The notes under the pieces are model-generated. The model worked only from the letters and a program-made list of their open reading frames with translations. It searched no databases and had not been told where the DNA came from. A DNA stretch of 44,843 nucleotides from a bacterium (GTDB lineage Bacteria > Cyanobacteriota > Vampirovibrionia > Gastranaerophilales > UBA9971). The DNA lies in contig JBAWVS010000019.1 of assembly GCA_037147175.1 (NCBI GenBank), positions 1-44,843 of the forward strand. The letters are read 5' to 3'. How positions within the stretch are numbered: the first letter of the stretch is position 1; each line of letters opens with the position of its first letter. This document shows positions 23,785-32,920 of the stretch, piece by piece. The position numbers were made by a program, and so were the translations under genes.

Positions 23785-25998
23785 ATGAGTAGATATGTAA
23801 ATATAAAAATTAAAAACTTATTATTCTTAACAGCAACTTTGTTTGCATTTATATCTATAAATAGCACTGCTTATGCTCAAATACCTGATGTGGATTTCCA
23901 AACAACCCCTGATATAAACTCATTTCAGCAATATACAGATGAAAGTGATGTTTATTATAAGAATGGCATGGAATTTCTTAACTCCAAGCAATACACAAAA
24001 GCCATTGATTCTTTCGAAAAAGCTTTAAGCCTCGCTCCTGACAGAACAACTACAAGAATTAATCTTGCTGTTACTTATATAAATAGGGGAACATATTTTT
24101 ATAATCAATTAAAAGACTTTGACAAATCAGCCAGCGACTACAGAAACGCTATTTATCTCTTAAAATACGACAATTTTGTTCCGACTTCTGATATGGCTGC
24201 TAAAAACCTTGCTGTGGTCAAAGCTGACCTTGATAACATTTACAAGGATGCCCAAGTAGCCTCGACAAAATCATCAAGGCTGAGAATAGCAAGAGAATTA
24301 AGAGGACAGGGAAAATTCAAAGAGGCTTTAGTCGAATTTTATGAATCGTTAGAAGGAAATCAAACTGATTTTCCTATTTACACAGCTATAGCTGATATAT
24401 CATCTGTTCTTCAAAATGAAAAAACTGCCATAAAATACTACCGGAAAGCTATTGAATATAATACGAATAATGCTGATCTTCATTTAAAACTTGCACAATC
24501 TTTAAATAATTCGGGCGACAGCGAAAACGCTGTAAAAGAATTTAATATTGCCCTAAAAACAACAAAAAAAGAAGATCAAGCTGAAGTTTTACAAGATTTA
24601 GAAAATTTATGGGTAAAAAAGCTTCAAGACAACCCCCAAGACGCTTCAGCACACATGAATTTAGGAGTTGTGCTTCAAAAAAAAGGGGATTTTGACGGAG
24701 CTTTAAAAGAATACCAGTTTGCTGAAGAAATAAATCCAAACGATATAACAACAAGGTTAAATATTGGAACTTTGTGTCAGGCAAAAAAAGATTATACTAC
24801 TGCCATCAACGCTTATAATACAATTCTTCAAGTCAATCCCGATAATTTATGGGCTCATTATTACAAAGGAACTGCCTTAAGAGATATGGGGCAGCTTGAT
24901 GATGCCATTAAGGAATTTCAGTTTGTCTTAAATAAAGATGCTTCAAATACTAACGCAAAAGAGGCACTCTTTGATACTGTAAAAATGTTTCCTGATAATC
25001 AGGATGTATCAGCCATATTCAAAACTTTTGCGGATAATAATCCTACAGATGCGATTGCTCAATATAAATACGGGTTTCATTTGCATTCTTTGAAAAGATT
25101 AGATGAAGCTTTTGAATATTACAAAAAAACTATTGCACTTGATCCAAAATTTGCTGATGCTTATTTAAACATGGCCGTTATGTATAAAGAAAAAAATCAA
25201 ACTAATAACGCTATTTCTTCACTACAAAACGGGCTAAAATCCGCACCAAAAAACCAGAAATTAAAAGAAATGCTCTCTTCTCTCAATTCTCAAACGGTAA
25301 CATCAAGGTACCAAAATGCCCTTAACAAGCATAATCAAGGAAAATATGACGAAGCAATAAAAGAATATTTAAGTATAATTCAGATAAGCGAACCTGATGC
25401 TGACCTTTATATAAATCTAGGAGCAGCTTATCAGGCTTCTAAAAAACTAAATGACGCCGCAGGTGCATATATCAAAGCTACGCAAATAGACAGTAAAAAT
25501 TCAACAGCTTTATACTATTTAGGAACTGTTTATTCTGCGCAGGGAAAAAACGAAGAAGCTTCCAAAGCTTACAGGAAAGCGCTTGTTTTAGATCCTGAAA
25601 ATAAAGATATTAAGCAGGCATTAAAAGATTCTAATCAATCAATTAAGGATAGTTCCCTGCAAACAGGCATAAATGAATACAATAAAGGCAAATACAGTGA
25701 AGCTTTATTGATATTTAACACTCTTTCAATGAAAGACCCAAACAACGGAAATGTTTATTATTACAGAGGAATGGTCTATGATGCCCTCAAAAAATATCAA
25801 TTAGCTATTGCAGATTATAAATTAACAATAAAATTCAGCCCTGATCTCTCTTATGCTTATTACGCAATTGCTGTTGATTATGATACACTCAGGAATTATC
25901 CTGAAGCTAAGAAATGGTACAGCTTTTTTATAATTAAATCCATTAATAAATCAGACCAGTACGTAAAATATGCCAGAGACAGAATTAAACAGATTTAA
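23785..25998 (+). CDS. Large exported tetratricopeptide-repeat protein
   Basis: A 737-residue protein with a signal peptide (hydrophobic residues about 12-28, likely cut after AYA). The remainder is tandem TPR units of about 34 residues. Clear examples are VYYKNGMEFLNSKQYTKAI..., NADLHLKLAQSLNNSGDSENA..., AHMNLGVVLQKKGDFDGAL..., AHYYKGTALRDMGQLDDAI..., AYLNMAVMYKEKNQTNNAI... and TALYYLGTVYSAQGKNEEA..., with more at the C-terminus. I estimate about a dozen or more units. The RBS AGGAGG is strong. Such proteins act as periplasmic or surface scaffolds for assembling complexes. The dihydrouridine synthase gene starts 7 nt downstream, probably in one transcript; the functional link is not obvious. 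Confidence 0.9.
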   Translation: MSRYVNIKIKNLLFLTATLFAFISINSTAYAQIPDVDFQTTPDINSFQQYTDESDVYYKNGMEFLNSKQYTKAIDSFEKALSLAPDRTTTRINLAVTYINRGTYFYNQLKDFDKSASDYRNAIYLLKYDNFVPTSDMAAKNLAVVKADLDNIYKDAQVASTKSSRLRIARELRGQGKFKEALVEFYESLEGNQTDFPIYTAIADISSVLQNEKTAIKYYRKAIEYNTNNADLHLKLAQSLNNSGDSENAVKEFNIALKTTKKEDQAEVLQDLENLWVKKLQDNPQDASAHMNLGVVLQKKGDFDGALKEYQFAEEINPNDITTRLNIGTLCQAKKDYTTAINAYNTILQVNPDNLWAHYYKGTALRDMGQLDDAIKEFQFVLNKDASNTNAKEALFDTVKMFPDNQDVSAIFKTFADNNPTDAIAQYKYGFHLHSLKRLDEAFEYYKKTIALDPKFADAYLNMAVMYKEKNQTNNAISSLQNGLKSAPKNQKLKEMLSSLNSQTVTSRYQNALNKHNQGKYDEAIKEYLSIIQISEPDADLYINLGAAYQASKKLNDAAGAYIKATQIDSKNSTALYYLGTVYSAQGKNEEASKAYRKALVLDPENKDIKQALKDSNQSIKDSSLQTGINEYNKGKYSEALLIFNTLSMKDPNNGNVYYYRGMVYDALKKYQLAIADYKLTIKFSPDLSYAYYAIAVDYDTLRNYPEAKKWYSFFIIKSINKSDQYVKYARDRIKQI

Positions 25999-26005
25999 CA
26001 AAAAT

Positions 26006-26995
26006 ATGCAAACAGAAAAACTTATAAATACAGACTCTTTAAAAATTGGTAGCCTTAAACTTAAAAGTAAAGTTGTTGCTGCGCCTATGGCAGGGATTAC
26101 AGATACTGTACTAAGGCAAATGATAAGAATGTTTTCCAAAGATTGCCTTTTAATGAGCGAAATGCTTAGCTCTGAAGCACTTAAATTCAATAAAGAACAG
26201 AAAATTCTTTTATACGACAAAACTGAATATCCTTTGTCTTTTCAGGTGTCAGGGCATAAACCTGAATTAATGGCGGAAGGCGCAAAAAAGCTTGAGCCTT
26301 TTGCACAAATTATTGATATAAATATGGGCTGTCCTGCTCCTAAAATAGTTAAAAACGGCGATGGGGCAAAGCTTATGACAGACCTACCTCTTGCTTCTTC
26401 AATTATTAAAGCAGTTAAAAAGTCCGTGAGTATTCCTGTTACAGTAAAATGCAGATTAGGCTGGGATTGCAATTCTAAAAACTATATAGAATTTGCTAAA
26501 ATGGTTGAGGATTGCGGAGCAGACGGGATTATCGTCCATGGCCGCACAAAATCACAGATGTATAACGGTAAAGCTAATTGGGAAGAAATAGGTAAAGTTA
26601 AACGGGCGGTAAAAATTCCTGTAATAGGAAACGGAGATATAGATTCGCCTCAAAAAGCCAGAGAATGCCTCGAACATTCGGGTTGTGACGGTATCGCTAT
26701 CGGTCGGGCAATTATGGGCGATCCGGGATTAATCGGAAGGATAGAAAAGTATATTTCAACGGGAGAATTACAGCCTGAGCCCTCTCAAAAAGAAAAACTT
26801 GAAATTGCTTTGCTTCACTGCAATAAAGAGATTGAACATATGAAAAATGAACTTAACGGGATTAAATTTATGCGAAAGTTTTTTGCTCATTATGTTACCG
26901 GGATCAGAGATGCTGCAACCTACAGGGCTGATTTAGTCCGATGTAGCAAACTTTCTGAAGTTGAAGAAATTTTTACCCGAATATTACAAAATTAA
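26006..26995 (+). CDS. dusB: tRNA-dihydrouridine synthase (DusB-like)
   Basis: Flavin enzyme of 329 residues that reduces uridines in tRNA. The FMN-binding barrel starts with VVAAPMAGITD. The catalytic Cys109 is in NMGCPAPKIVKNGDGAKLM, and VKCRLGWD, VHGRTKSQMYNGKANW and GNGDIDSP follow. GIAIGRAIMGDP matches the phosphate-binding site. The DusB type is suggested by CPAPKI and the helical C-terminus. An in-frame ATG at 25970 overlaps the TPR gene; neither has a clear RBS, and 26006 gives the usual short N-terminus. Confidence 0.93.
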   Translation: MQTEKLINTDSLKIGSLKLKSKVVAAPMAGITDTVLRQMIRMFSKDCLLMSEMLSSEALKFNKEQKILLYDKTEYPLSFQVSGHKPELMAEGAKKLEPFAQIIDINMGCPAPKIVKNGDGAKLMTDLPLASSIIKAVKKSVSIPVTVKCRLGWDCNSKNYIEFAKMVEDCGADGIIVHGRTKSQMYNGKANWEEIGKVKRAVKIPVIGNGDIDSPQKARECLEHSGCDGIAIGRAIMGDPGLIGRIEKYISTGELQPEPSQKEKLEIALLHCNKEIEHMKNELNGIKFMRKFFAHYVTGIRDAATYRADLVRCSKLSEVEEIFTRILQN

Positions 26996-27060
26996 ACGGT
27001 TGTTATAAATTTCAGAATTTCTCTATCTTAAGATTTTGCCTAATATTACTGCTTTAAAGT

Positions 27061-27360
27061 TTATGCTCTTGCAATAAATACGGATAATGTAGAGCCTTCT
27101 GGTATACTTTTTGCTAATCCTGACAAAATTTCAGGCTCACTTTTAGCAGTCTGCGAAATTAAAGTATTATTATTAATAAAAACATCGCAACCATTATACT
27201 TAAGCGTTCCTGATAAATATTTAGTGTCTTTTATCGGGTCTACTTGAAGAGATATATTTTTTGAGTCCATTAATTCTTTTAGTCTTTCCGGAGAAATACC
27301 AAAACTTAAAGATTTTTTTTGTGGAACTTGTCTATTCAAAACTGAATTTAAATTAAGCAC
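27061..27360 (-). CDS. Small protein with SFG N-terminal element
   Basis: A 99-residue protein, unrecognised. It starts with GTG (AAGGA about 8-9 nt upstream). Residues 17-25 read SLSFGISPE, after a polar N-terminus without a signal peptide. The rest (residues about 40-99) alternates beta-like stretches (SLQVDPI, YLSGTLKYNGCDVFINNNTLIS, STLSVFIA) and looks like a compact beta domain. It is monocistronic, convergent with dusB and divergent from nuo. The SFG element matches a pattern also seen at 43444 and more loosely at 13388, 1862 and 23266. Function unknown. Confidence 0.7.
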   Translation of the reverse strand: MLNLNSVLNRQVPQKKSLSFGISPERLKELMDSKNISLQVDPIKDTKYLSGTLKYNGCDVFINNNTLISQTAKSEPEILSGLAKSIPEGSTLSVFIARA

Positions 27361-27531
27361 CTTTACTTTTCCTTTCTTAATTTATTTATTCAATTTATAT
27401 AAAACTCGTAAAGAAAAATGTTGATGTTTGAGGATTATAAAATTTACATAAATTTACAATTTTTTGAACAAAAAAATAAATTAACAGTCTGAATAATTAA
27501 AAAGATAAACTTAACATTTTGTTGGATATAA

Positions 27532-27560
27532 TTGTTTATAAAATAACTTTAAGATATAAA
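27532..27560 (+). promoter_or_regulatory. Candidate promoter of the nuo operon
   Basis: TTGTTT, 17-nt spacer, TATAAA, about 35 nt before the nuoA start. Ideal spacing and good hexamers. A further TATAAT at 27526-27531 has no partner at the right distance. Confidence 0.42.
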
Positions 27561-27594
27561 TTTTAGTAATAGAGAAATAGGGTTTAGATTGAAT

Positions 27595-27954
27595 ATGTAC
27601 ATATCGGGTTACGGGATGTTAATTGCTTTTATTTTATTTTCTTTCGCTTTTGCCGCGGCAGCTTTGATTATGTCATTTCTGGTTCAGCCAAAAGCACCGG
27701 GAAAGCAAAAAGAAAAAACTTATGAATGCGGAATGAAACCGTTCGGGGATTCAAGAATTCAATTTGATTTAAAGTATTATCTTTACGCTTTATTATTTCT
27801 AATATTTGATATTGAAGCTGTTTTTCTTTTTCCATGGGCGGTGAGCTATAATAAATTAGGACTGTTTGCACTGGTAGAAGCTTTAATATTTATAGCAATA
27901 CTAGTAGTAGGACTGGTTTATGCCTGGAAAAAAGACGCTTTAAAGTGGCAATAA
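27595..27954 (+). CDS. nuoA: NADH-quinone oxidoreductase subunit A
   Basis: Membrane subunit of complex I, 119 residues from the ATG; an in-frame TTG at 27589 with closer AGGG is an alternative start. It has three transmembrane helices. The conserved loop KTYECGMKPFGDSRIQFDLKYYLYALLFLIFDIEAVFLFPWA contains the Cys and acidic residues that line the quinone site. It is the first gene of an 11-gene operon nuoABCDHIJKLMN without nuoE, nuoF and nuoG. Confidence 0.95.
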   Translation: MYISGYGMLIAFILFSFAFAAAALIMSFLVQPKAPGKQKEKTYECGMKPFGDSRIQFDLKYYLYALLFLIFDIEAVFLFPWAVSYNKLGLFALVEALIFIAILVVGLVYAWKKDALKWQ

Positions 27955-27988
27955 GTGGAATTTAATTAATCAAGGACTTACATAAATA

Positions 27989-28615
27989 ATGCAGATAATT
28001 TTAACAGCAGTCGATTTTATATACAACTGGGGAAGGTCTAATTCTTTATGGCCTTTGACATTTGCTACTTCGTGCTGCGGAATTGAAATGATTTCAGCAA
28101 GTGCAGCAACTTTTGACATATCAAGATTCGGCTCGGAAGTCTTTAGGGCAACGCCACGTCAAGCTGACCTAATGATAACTGCCGGTACTGTTACTCACAG
28201 AATGGCACCTGCTTTAGTCCGTCTTTACGAACAAATGCCTGAGCCTAAATATGTAATTGCAATGGGAGCTTGCGCAGTTACAGGCGGAATGTACGAGAAC
28301 GATTCTTACTCTGTAGTTAGAGGGGTAGACAGACTGGTTCCTGTTGATGTTTATTTGCCGGGATGCCCTCCAAGACCTGAAGCACTTCTTGATGCAATAA
28401 TAAAGCTTCAGAAACAAATGAAAACAGAAACTATACTGGATAGAAAAAAATATCTTGACGCGCATAAGCCCAGAGTGACGCTTTCAGAAGATGAAAATTG
28501 TGAAGTTCTGCTTCCCAATTCCGAATTTGAAGTAATTCACTGGGGCGTACAAAAAATAGGTTATGACACTGATTATAATTGCAAAGAAGCACAAAGCGCT
28601 GACGTTGCAATATAA
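27989..28615 (+). CDS. nuoB: NADH-quinone oxidoreductase subunit B (N2 cluster)
   Basis: Peripheral-arm subunit carrying the terminal 4Fe-4S cluster N2 next to the quinone site. The ligands are the adjacent Cys pair in TSCCGIE, Cys in GACAVTGG and Cys in PGCPPRPE, all present. [17 protein letters not shown] is also diagnostic. The length is 208 residues, with a C-terminal extension of about 40 residues after the conserved core. It lies 34 nt after nuoA in the operon. Confidence 0.97.
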   Translation: MQIILTAVDFIYNWGRSNSLWPLTFATSCCGIEMISASAATFDISRFGSEVFRATPRQADLMITAGTVTHRMAPALVRLYEQMPEPKYVIAMGACAVTGGMYENDSYSVVRGVDRLVPVDVYLPGCPPRPEALLDAIIKLQKQMKTETILDRKKYLDAHKPRVTLSEDENCEVLLPNSEFEVIHWGVQKIGYDTDYNCKEAQSADVAI

Positions 28616-28633
28616 AAATTAACGGAGAATAGC

Positions 28634-29101
28634 GTGCCTGAAACATCTAATATTACAGCAATTGACGAAAAATTCGAGGTAAAACACCTTGATAAAACCT
28701 CTGATGGCATTGAAATAATTGAAGTACCAAAAGATAAGTTAATTGAGCTTGTTACATACCTTAAAATGCACGTAAATACACAATTTAATATGCTTTTTTC
28801 TGTAAGCGGGCTTGATAGAGTTGATTGTTTCGAAGTTGTTTACAATTTTTATTCAACAGTTTTCCATAAAAAACTTCTTTTAAAAGTTAATCTTGAGAAA
28901 GAAAATCCGGGTGTAGAAAGCTTATGCGGATTATATTCGGCGGCTGATTGGCACGAAAGAGAAACTTATGACTTATTAGGCATAAATTTCTATAATCATC
29001 CTAATTTAGAAAGAATTTTGTTACCAAAAGACTGGATTGGACACCCTTTAAGAAAAGATTATGTGAATAAAGATAAAAGATTGAACTGGAACGAAAGATA
29101 A
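28634..29101 (+). CDS. nuoC: NADH-quinone oxidoreductase subunit C
   Basis: Peripheral-arm subunit (155 residues) of the 30-kDa family. The signature WHERETYDLLGINFYNHPNLERILLPKDW is near residues 96-125 and is followed by HPLRKDY. The start is GTG with GGAG 6-7 nt upstream. Its stop overlaps the nuoD start by one base (TAATG), so the two are translationally coupled. It is separate from nuoD and not fused as in E. coli NuoCD. Confidence 0.96.
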   Translation: MPETSNITAIDEKFEVKHLDKTSDGIEIIEVPKDKLIELVTYLKMHVNTQFNMLFSVSGLDRVDCFEVVYNFYSTVFHKKLLLKVNLEKENPGVESLCGLYSAADWHERETYDLLGINFYNHPNLERILLPKDWIGHPLRKDYVNKDKRLNWNER

Positions 29102-30294
29102 TGGTAGTAGAAAATACTTTTAATAAAGAAATGATAATAAATGTCGGGCCTCAACATCCCAGTACTCACGGCGTTTTAAGGTTAGTTATGTCGCTAAATG
29201 GCGAAATAATTAAAGAAACAAAACCCGTAATCGGATATTTGCATAGAGGGATGGAAAAACTTGCCGAGAGCAGAAATTATTTTCAGTATTTACCGATGGT
29301 TGACCGAATAGATTATTTATCGAGTTTCTTTTGTTCAGCAGCTTTCTGTTATGCGGTGGAATCTATTGCAGGGATTGTGGTTCCTAAAAGAGCCGAATAT
29401 ATCAGGCTAATCACGATGGAATTTAACAGAATTGCCTCGCATTTAATGTGGGTTGCTTCATTTTTGCTGGATTTAGGAGCGACTACTCCTATGTTTTATG
29501 CGTTTAGAGAGCGTGAAGACATAGTTAAACTTTTTGAAGAACTGACCGGACAAAGAATGATGTATAATTTTTACACATTTGGCGGAGTAAAAAAGGATTT
29601 GCCCGAGGGTTGGATGAATAAAGCTCTGGATTTATGCAAAATAATGCCTAAAATGTTCGATGAATACGAAGCAATTATCACTAAAAACCCTATATTTTTA
29701 GAAAGAACAAAAGGTGTCGGTATTTTAACTCCGCAAATGGCAACAGATTACGCAATTACAGGAGCAAATATCAGAGCATCGGCAATCGATTTGGATTTAA
29801 GAAAAATAAATACTTATTCGGTTTACAACGAAATCGATTTTCAAACACATCTTGCTGAAAATGGTGATAGTTACGACAGATATATAGTAAGAATTGCCGA
29901 AATGAGAGAATCTATCAAAATTATAGAGCAGGCAATAAAACAAATTCCCGGTGGTACACCAGAAAAATTAAAAGTTAAAAGCGTAAACTGCGGCTGTAAA
30001 GACGAAAATTGCGAATATTGCGGTTTCGACACACAACTTATAGCGAAAAAACTAAATGCCGCTGTTTTTAAACCACCTGCAGGTGAAGCAATTTCCACTA
30101 TTGAAGCGCCAAGAGGAGTCATAACCTGTTATGTAGTGAGCGACGGTACAAATAAACCTGTAAGAGTCAAATGGAGAACTCCTTCGTTTTCTTCTGTACA
30201 GGTGTTACCTGAGCTGATAAAAGGCAAAAATTACTCTGATTTAATGCCGATTTTTGGAAGTCTTGACGTTGTACTTCCTGAAGTTGACAGATAA
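29101..30294 (+). CDS. nuoD: NADH-quinone oxidoreductase subunit D, with a four-Cys insert
   Basis: The 49-kDa-type subunit that forms the quinone-binding site with NuoB (397 residues). NVGPQHPSTHGVLR (residues 14-27), the GYLHRGMEKLAE region and the C-terminal PAGEAISTIEAPRG are typical. Between PGGTPEK and KPPAGEA lies an unusual segment with Cys297, Cys299, Cys304 and Cys307 (C-x-C-x4-C-x2-C). The corresponding region in typical members has no such cysteine set. Four closely spaced Cys could bind Zn or an Fe-S centre. Otherwise the protein looks intact. It is in the nuo operon. Confidence 0.96.
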   Translation: MVVENTFNKEMIINVGPQHPSTHGVLRLVMSLNGEIIKETKPVIGYLHRGMEKLAESRNYFQYLPMVDRIDYLSSFFCSAAFCYAVESIAGIVVPKRAEYIRLITMEFNRIASHLMWVASFLLDLGATTPMFYAFREREDIVKLFEELTGQRMMYNFYTFGGVKKDLPEGWMNKALDLCKIMPKMFDEYEAIITKNPIFLERTKGVGILTPQMATDYAITGANIRASAIDLDLRKINTYSVYNEIDFQTHLAENGDSYDRYIVRIAEMRESIKIIEQAIKQIPGGTPEKLKVKSVNCGCKDENCEYCGFDTQLIAKKLNAAVFKPPAGEAISTIEAPRGVITCYVVSDGTNKPVRVKWRTPSFSSVQVLPELIKGKNYSDLMPIFGSLDVVLPEVDR

Positions 30295-30319
30295 GCAAAA
30301 CGGGAGAAATAAAGTTATA

Positions 30320-31447
30320 ATGCACGATTTGTATATAAATATTTTTAATAAACTCGGAATACCGACATTTTTTGCAGAAATCACATGGCCGATTATTCCG
30401 TTTATATGTGTAGCTGTTTTGCTGATTTTAGTGGTATTATTCCTTGTTTTAATGGAAAGAAAAGTTCTTGCGTGGCTCACAGTAAGAAAAGGTCCCAATA
30501 GAGTCGGTCCTTTTGGCTTTTTTCAGACGATAGCGGACGCAATTAAACTTCTTTGCAAAGAAGATATTATGTCTAAAGATACAAATAAAATCCTTTTTAC
30601 GCTTGCGCCTGTGATTGTATTCGCGCCGATAATGGTTATATACGGTTTAATGCCTTTCACAGAAAAGTTTGTTGCGATTAACCTTGCAGCAGGGTTATTT
30701 ATGATTTTTGCACTCTCATCAATAACAACTGTGGGAATCGTTCTGGCAGGATGGGCAAGCAATAACAAATATTCATTGCTTGGAGCAATGCGCTCTGCGG
30801 CTCAGGCAATTAGCTATGAAATACCTCTTATAATTGCTGTATTGAGCATTGCAGTACTTGCAGGAACACTAAACCTTTCTGATATAGTGGCAGCACAATC
30901 CGGAGGTGCTTCCGACCAAACATTCCTTAACTGGAACGTCTTTAGCTGGAACATAATACCTTCTTTTATCGGCTTTATAGTTTTCTTTATATGCTCAATT
31001 GCTGAAGTAAACAGGATTCCTTTTGACTTACCGGAAGCTGAAAGCGAGTTGGTAAGCGGATATAATACCGAATACTCAGGCATGAAGTTTGCGCTGTTCT
31101 TTCTTGCAGAATATGCCGCTATGTTTATAATGAGTGTTTTAATAGTTACACTATTCTTAGGCGGGTATTTATCGCCTTTTAATGATTATTTATCAATAAC
31201 TTTATTCCAGAATATAATACATAACCGGAATATTCTTGATCTTTTTGTCCATATAGAGCAAGGGTTCTGGATTATAGCAAAAACATATTTTGTAATATTT
31301 ATTATTATATGGATTAGAGGCACTTTGCCGAGATTAAGAGCTGACCAGTTGATGTCTTTTGCATGGAAATTTCTTTTACCTCTTTCTTTGCTCAATTTAA
31401 CGATTGTAGCCGTATTCAAATACGTCGTAACTTTAATAAACGGATAA
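30320..31447 (+). CDS. nuoH: NADH-quinone oxidoreductase subunit H
   Basis: Membrane subunit (375 residues, about eight helices) linking the quinone cavity to the antiporter-like subunits. MERKVLAWLTVRKGPNRVGP and RIPFDLPEAESELVSGYNTEYSGMKF are cut here to their conserved cores ERK..RKGPNRVGP and PFDLPEAE. A longer reading starting at 30254 overlaps nuoD and is rejected. GGGAG lies about 13 nt before the ATG, a loose but usable RBS. Confidence 0.96.
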   Translation: MHDLYINIFNKLGIPTFFAEITWPIIPFICVAVLLILVVLFLVLMERKVLAWLTVRKGPNRVGPFGFFQTIADAIKLLCKEDIMSKDTNKILFTLAPVIVFAPIMVIYGLMPFTEKFVAINLAAGLFMIFALSSITTVGIVLAGWASNNKYSLLGAMRSAAQAISYEIPLIIAVLSIAVLAGTLNLSDIVAAQSGGASDQTFLNWNVFSWNIIPSFIGFIVFFICSIAEVNRIPFDLPEAESELVSGYNTEYSGMKFALFFLAEYAAMFIMSVLIVTLFLGGYLSPFNDYLSITLFQNIIHNRNILDLFVHIEQGFWIIAKTYFVIFIIIWIRGTLPRLRADQLMSFAWKFLLPLSLLNLTIVAVFKYVVTLING

Positions 31448-31451
31448 AATT

Positions 31452-31928
31452 ATGAAAATTATATTTAACAAAACAGTAAATGGAATAATTGAAATAGCAA
31501 GAGGCATGTTTACCATCCTTAAGCATGCTTTTAGACCTGCTATAACCCTAGAATATCCAGAAAAAAAACCTGTGCTTTCTTCAAGAACAAGAGGAAGGCT
31601 GGCGCTTACTACTAACCAAGATGGAAATCTAAGTTGTATTGGATGCATGTCGTGTACAAAAGTTTGTCCATGCGGCGATTTAATACAGATTGAATCTGCA
31701 AAAGACGAAAATAACAAGAATATAATTAATAAATTTACCATTGATATGGGCAGATGCATATTCTGCGGAAACTGTACGCAAGCCTGTCCTAAGGATGCGC
31801 TTATTATGACTGATGAATTTGAACTTGCTGATTATTCCAGAGAATCTCTGGTTTTTGATAAAGATAAATTAAAGCTTTCTCCTGAAGAATCTGCAAAATG
31901 GAGAGATAAAAAAGAACGGGATGTTTAA
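31452..31928 (+). CDS. nuoI: NADH-quinone oxidoreductase subunit I
   Basis: Ferredoxin-like subunit (158 residues) with two 4Fe-4S clusters (N6a, N6b). The first motif reads CIGCMSCTKVCPCGD, with an extra Cys after the Pro, and the second CIFCGNCTQACPKDA. The N-terminal amphipathic helix carries ALEYP-like LEYPEKKPV. With no NADH module in the operon, NuoI is the likely entry point for electrons from ferredoxin, as proposed for cyanobacterial and archaeal complex I. Confidence 0.96.
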   Translation: MKIIFNKTVNGIIEIARGMFTILKHAFRPAITLEYPEKKPVLSSRTRGRLALTTNQDGNLSCIGCMSCTKVCPCGDLIQIESAKDENNKNIINKFTIDMGRCIFCGNCTQACPKDALIMTDEFELADYSRESLVFDKDKLKLSPEESAKWRDKKERDV

Positions 31929-31963
31929 TTAATAAACAAGGTGTGTTGAGGTTTTAATGTATT

Positions 31964-32554
31964 ATGGACATAATTTATAATTTATTTTTCTATGTTATTG
32001 CATTTGTGCTGGTAATTGCAGCTCTGGGAGTTGTATTTTTGCCGAGAATTGTGTACTCTGCAGTAGCAATGATTCTGGCTTTTATTTCAGTGGCAGGAAT
32101 TTTTGTGTTATTAAACGCTGATTTTGTTGCTATATCGCAAATAATTATTTATGCAGTAGGCATAACAATAGTTATGATTTTTGCAATTATGCTCACCGGA
32201 AGGATTTCAGAAAAAAAACTCTGGATAGCTTTTGCGCCAAGAACATTGTTTGCTTTTGCCACTTCGGGAGCATTTTTTGTTACTATTTTGTTTGCAATAA
32301 CTGACGGATTCAAGTCTTTAGCGAGAGAAAGCAATATATTTTCGGCAACATTACCTTCTATAGAAACTATTGATACTTTGCAGAACGAAGGAACAACCGG
32401 AATTATAGGCAAAGCTCTCTTTACAAAATATGTTTTGCCGTTTGAAATATTGTCATTATTACTGCTGGCAGCAATTATAGGGGCAGTAGTTCTGGCAAAA
32501 AAAGACAGGGATAATCTTGTTAACCCTACAACAAACCTGATAGAGGAAGATTAA
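31964..32554 (+). CDS. nuoJ: NADH-quinone oxidoreductase subunit J
   Basis: Membrane subunit (196 residues, five helices). The third helix DFVAISQIIIYAVGITIVMIFAIML contains the pi-bulge region typical of NuoJ. A nearby ATG at 31957 is out of frame. The gene ends 1 nt before nuoK. Confidence 0.94.
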   Translation: MDIIYNLFFYVIAFVLVIAALGVVFLPRIVYSAVAMILAFISVAGIFVLLNADFVAISQIIIYAVGITIVMIFAIMLTGRISEKKLWIAFAPRTLFAFATSGAFFVTILFAITDGFKSLARESNIFSATLPSIETIDTLQNEGTTGIIGKALFTKYVLPFEILSLLLLAAIIGAVVLAKKDRDNLVNPTTNLIEED

Positions 32555-32555
32555 T

Positions 32556-32894
32556 ATGAGAATAGACATTATTTTAAACCTTTTCAACGTAGGACTTACT
32601 CATTACTTGATTTTGGGGGCTGTTTTATTTTGTATCGGTATAGTGGGACTTATTATTTCGCGAAATATAATCAGAGTACTTATGTCAATTGAAATTTTAC
32701 TTTGTGCGGTAAATATTAATTTTGTTGCTTTTGCAAATTATAGCGACATTAATAATTTACAGGGACAGGTATTTGCTATATTTATAATGGCTATTGCAGC
32801 AGCTGAAGCAGCTCTTGGGCTTGCCATTCTTCTATCGCTTTACAGGAACAAACCTACAGTTGATACAGAAGAAATGAACGAATTAAAAGGATAA
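32556..32894 (+). CDS. nuoK: NADH-quinone oxidoreductase subunit K
   Basis: Membrane subunit of 112 residues with three helices. The conserved carboxylates are Glu in LMSIEILLCAVNINF and Glu in AAAEAALGLAI, both part of the central hydrophilic axis for proton transfer. The start codon directly follows the nuoJ stop. Confidence 0.96.
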   Translation: MRIDIILNLFNVGLTHYLILGAVLFCIGIVGLIISRNIIRVLMSIEILLCAVNINFVAFANYSDINNLQGQVFAIFIMAIAAAEAALGLAILLSLYRNKPTVDTEEMNELKG

Positions 32895-32920
32895 AAATAA
32901 TTTAGGAGTGTTTGAATATA

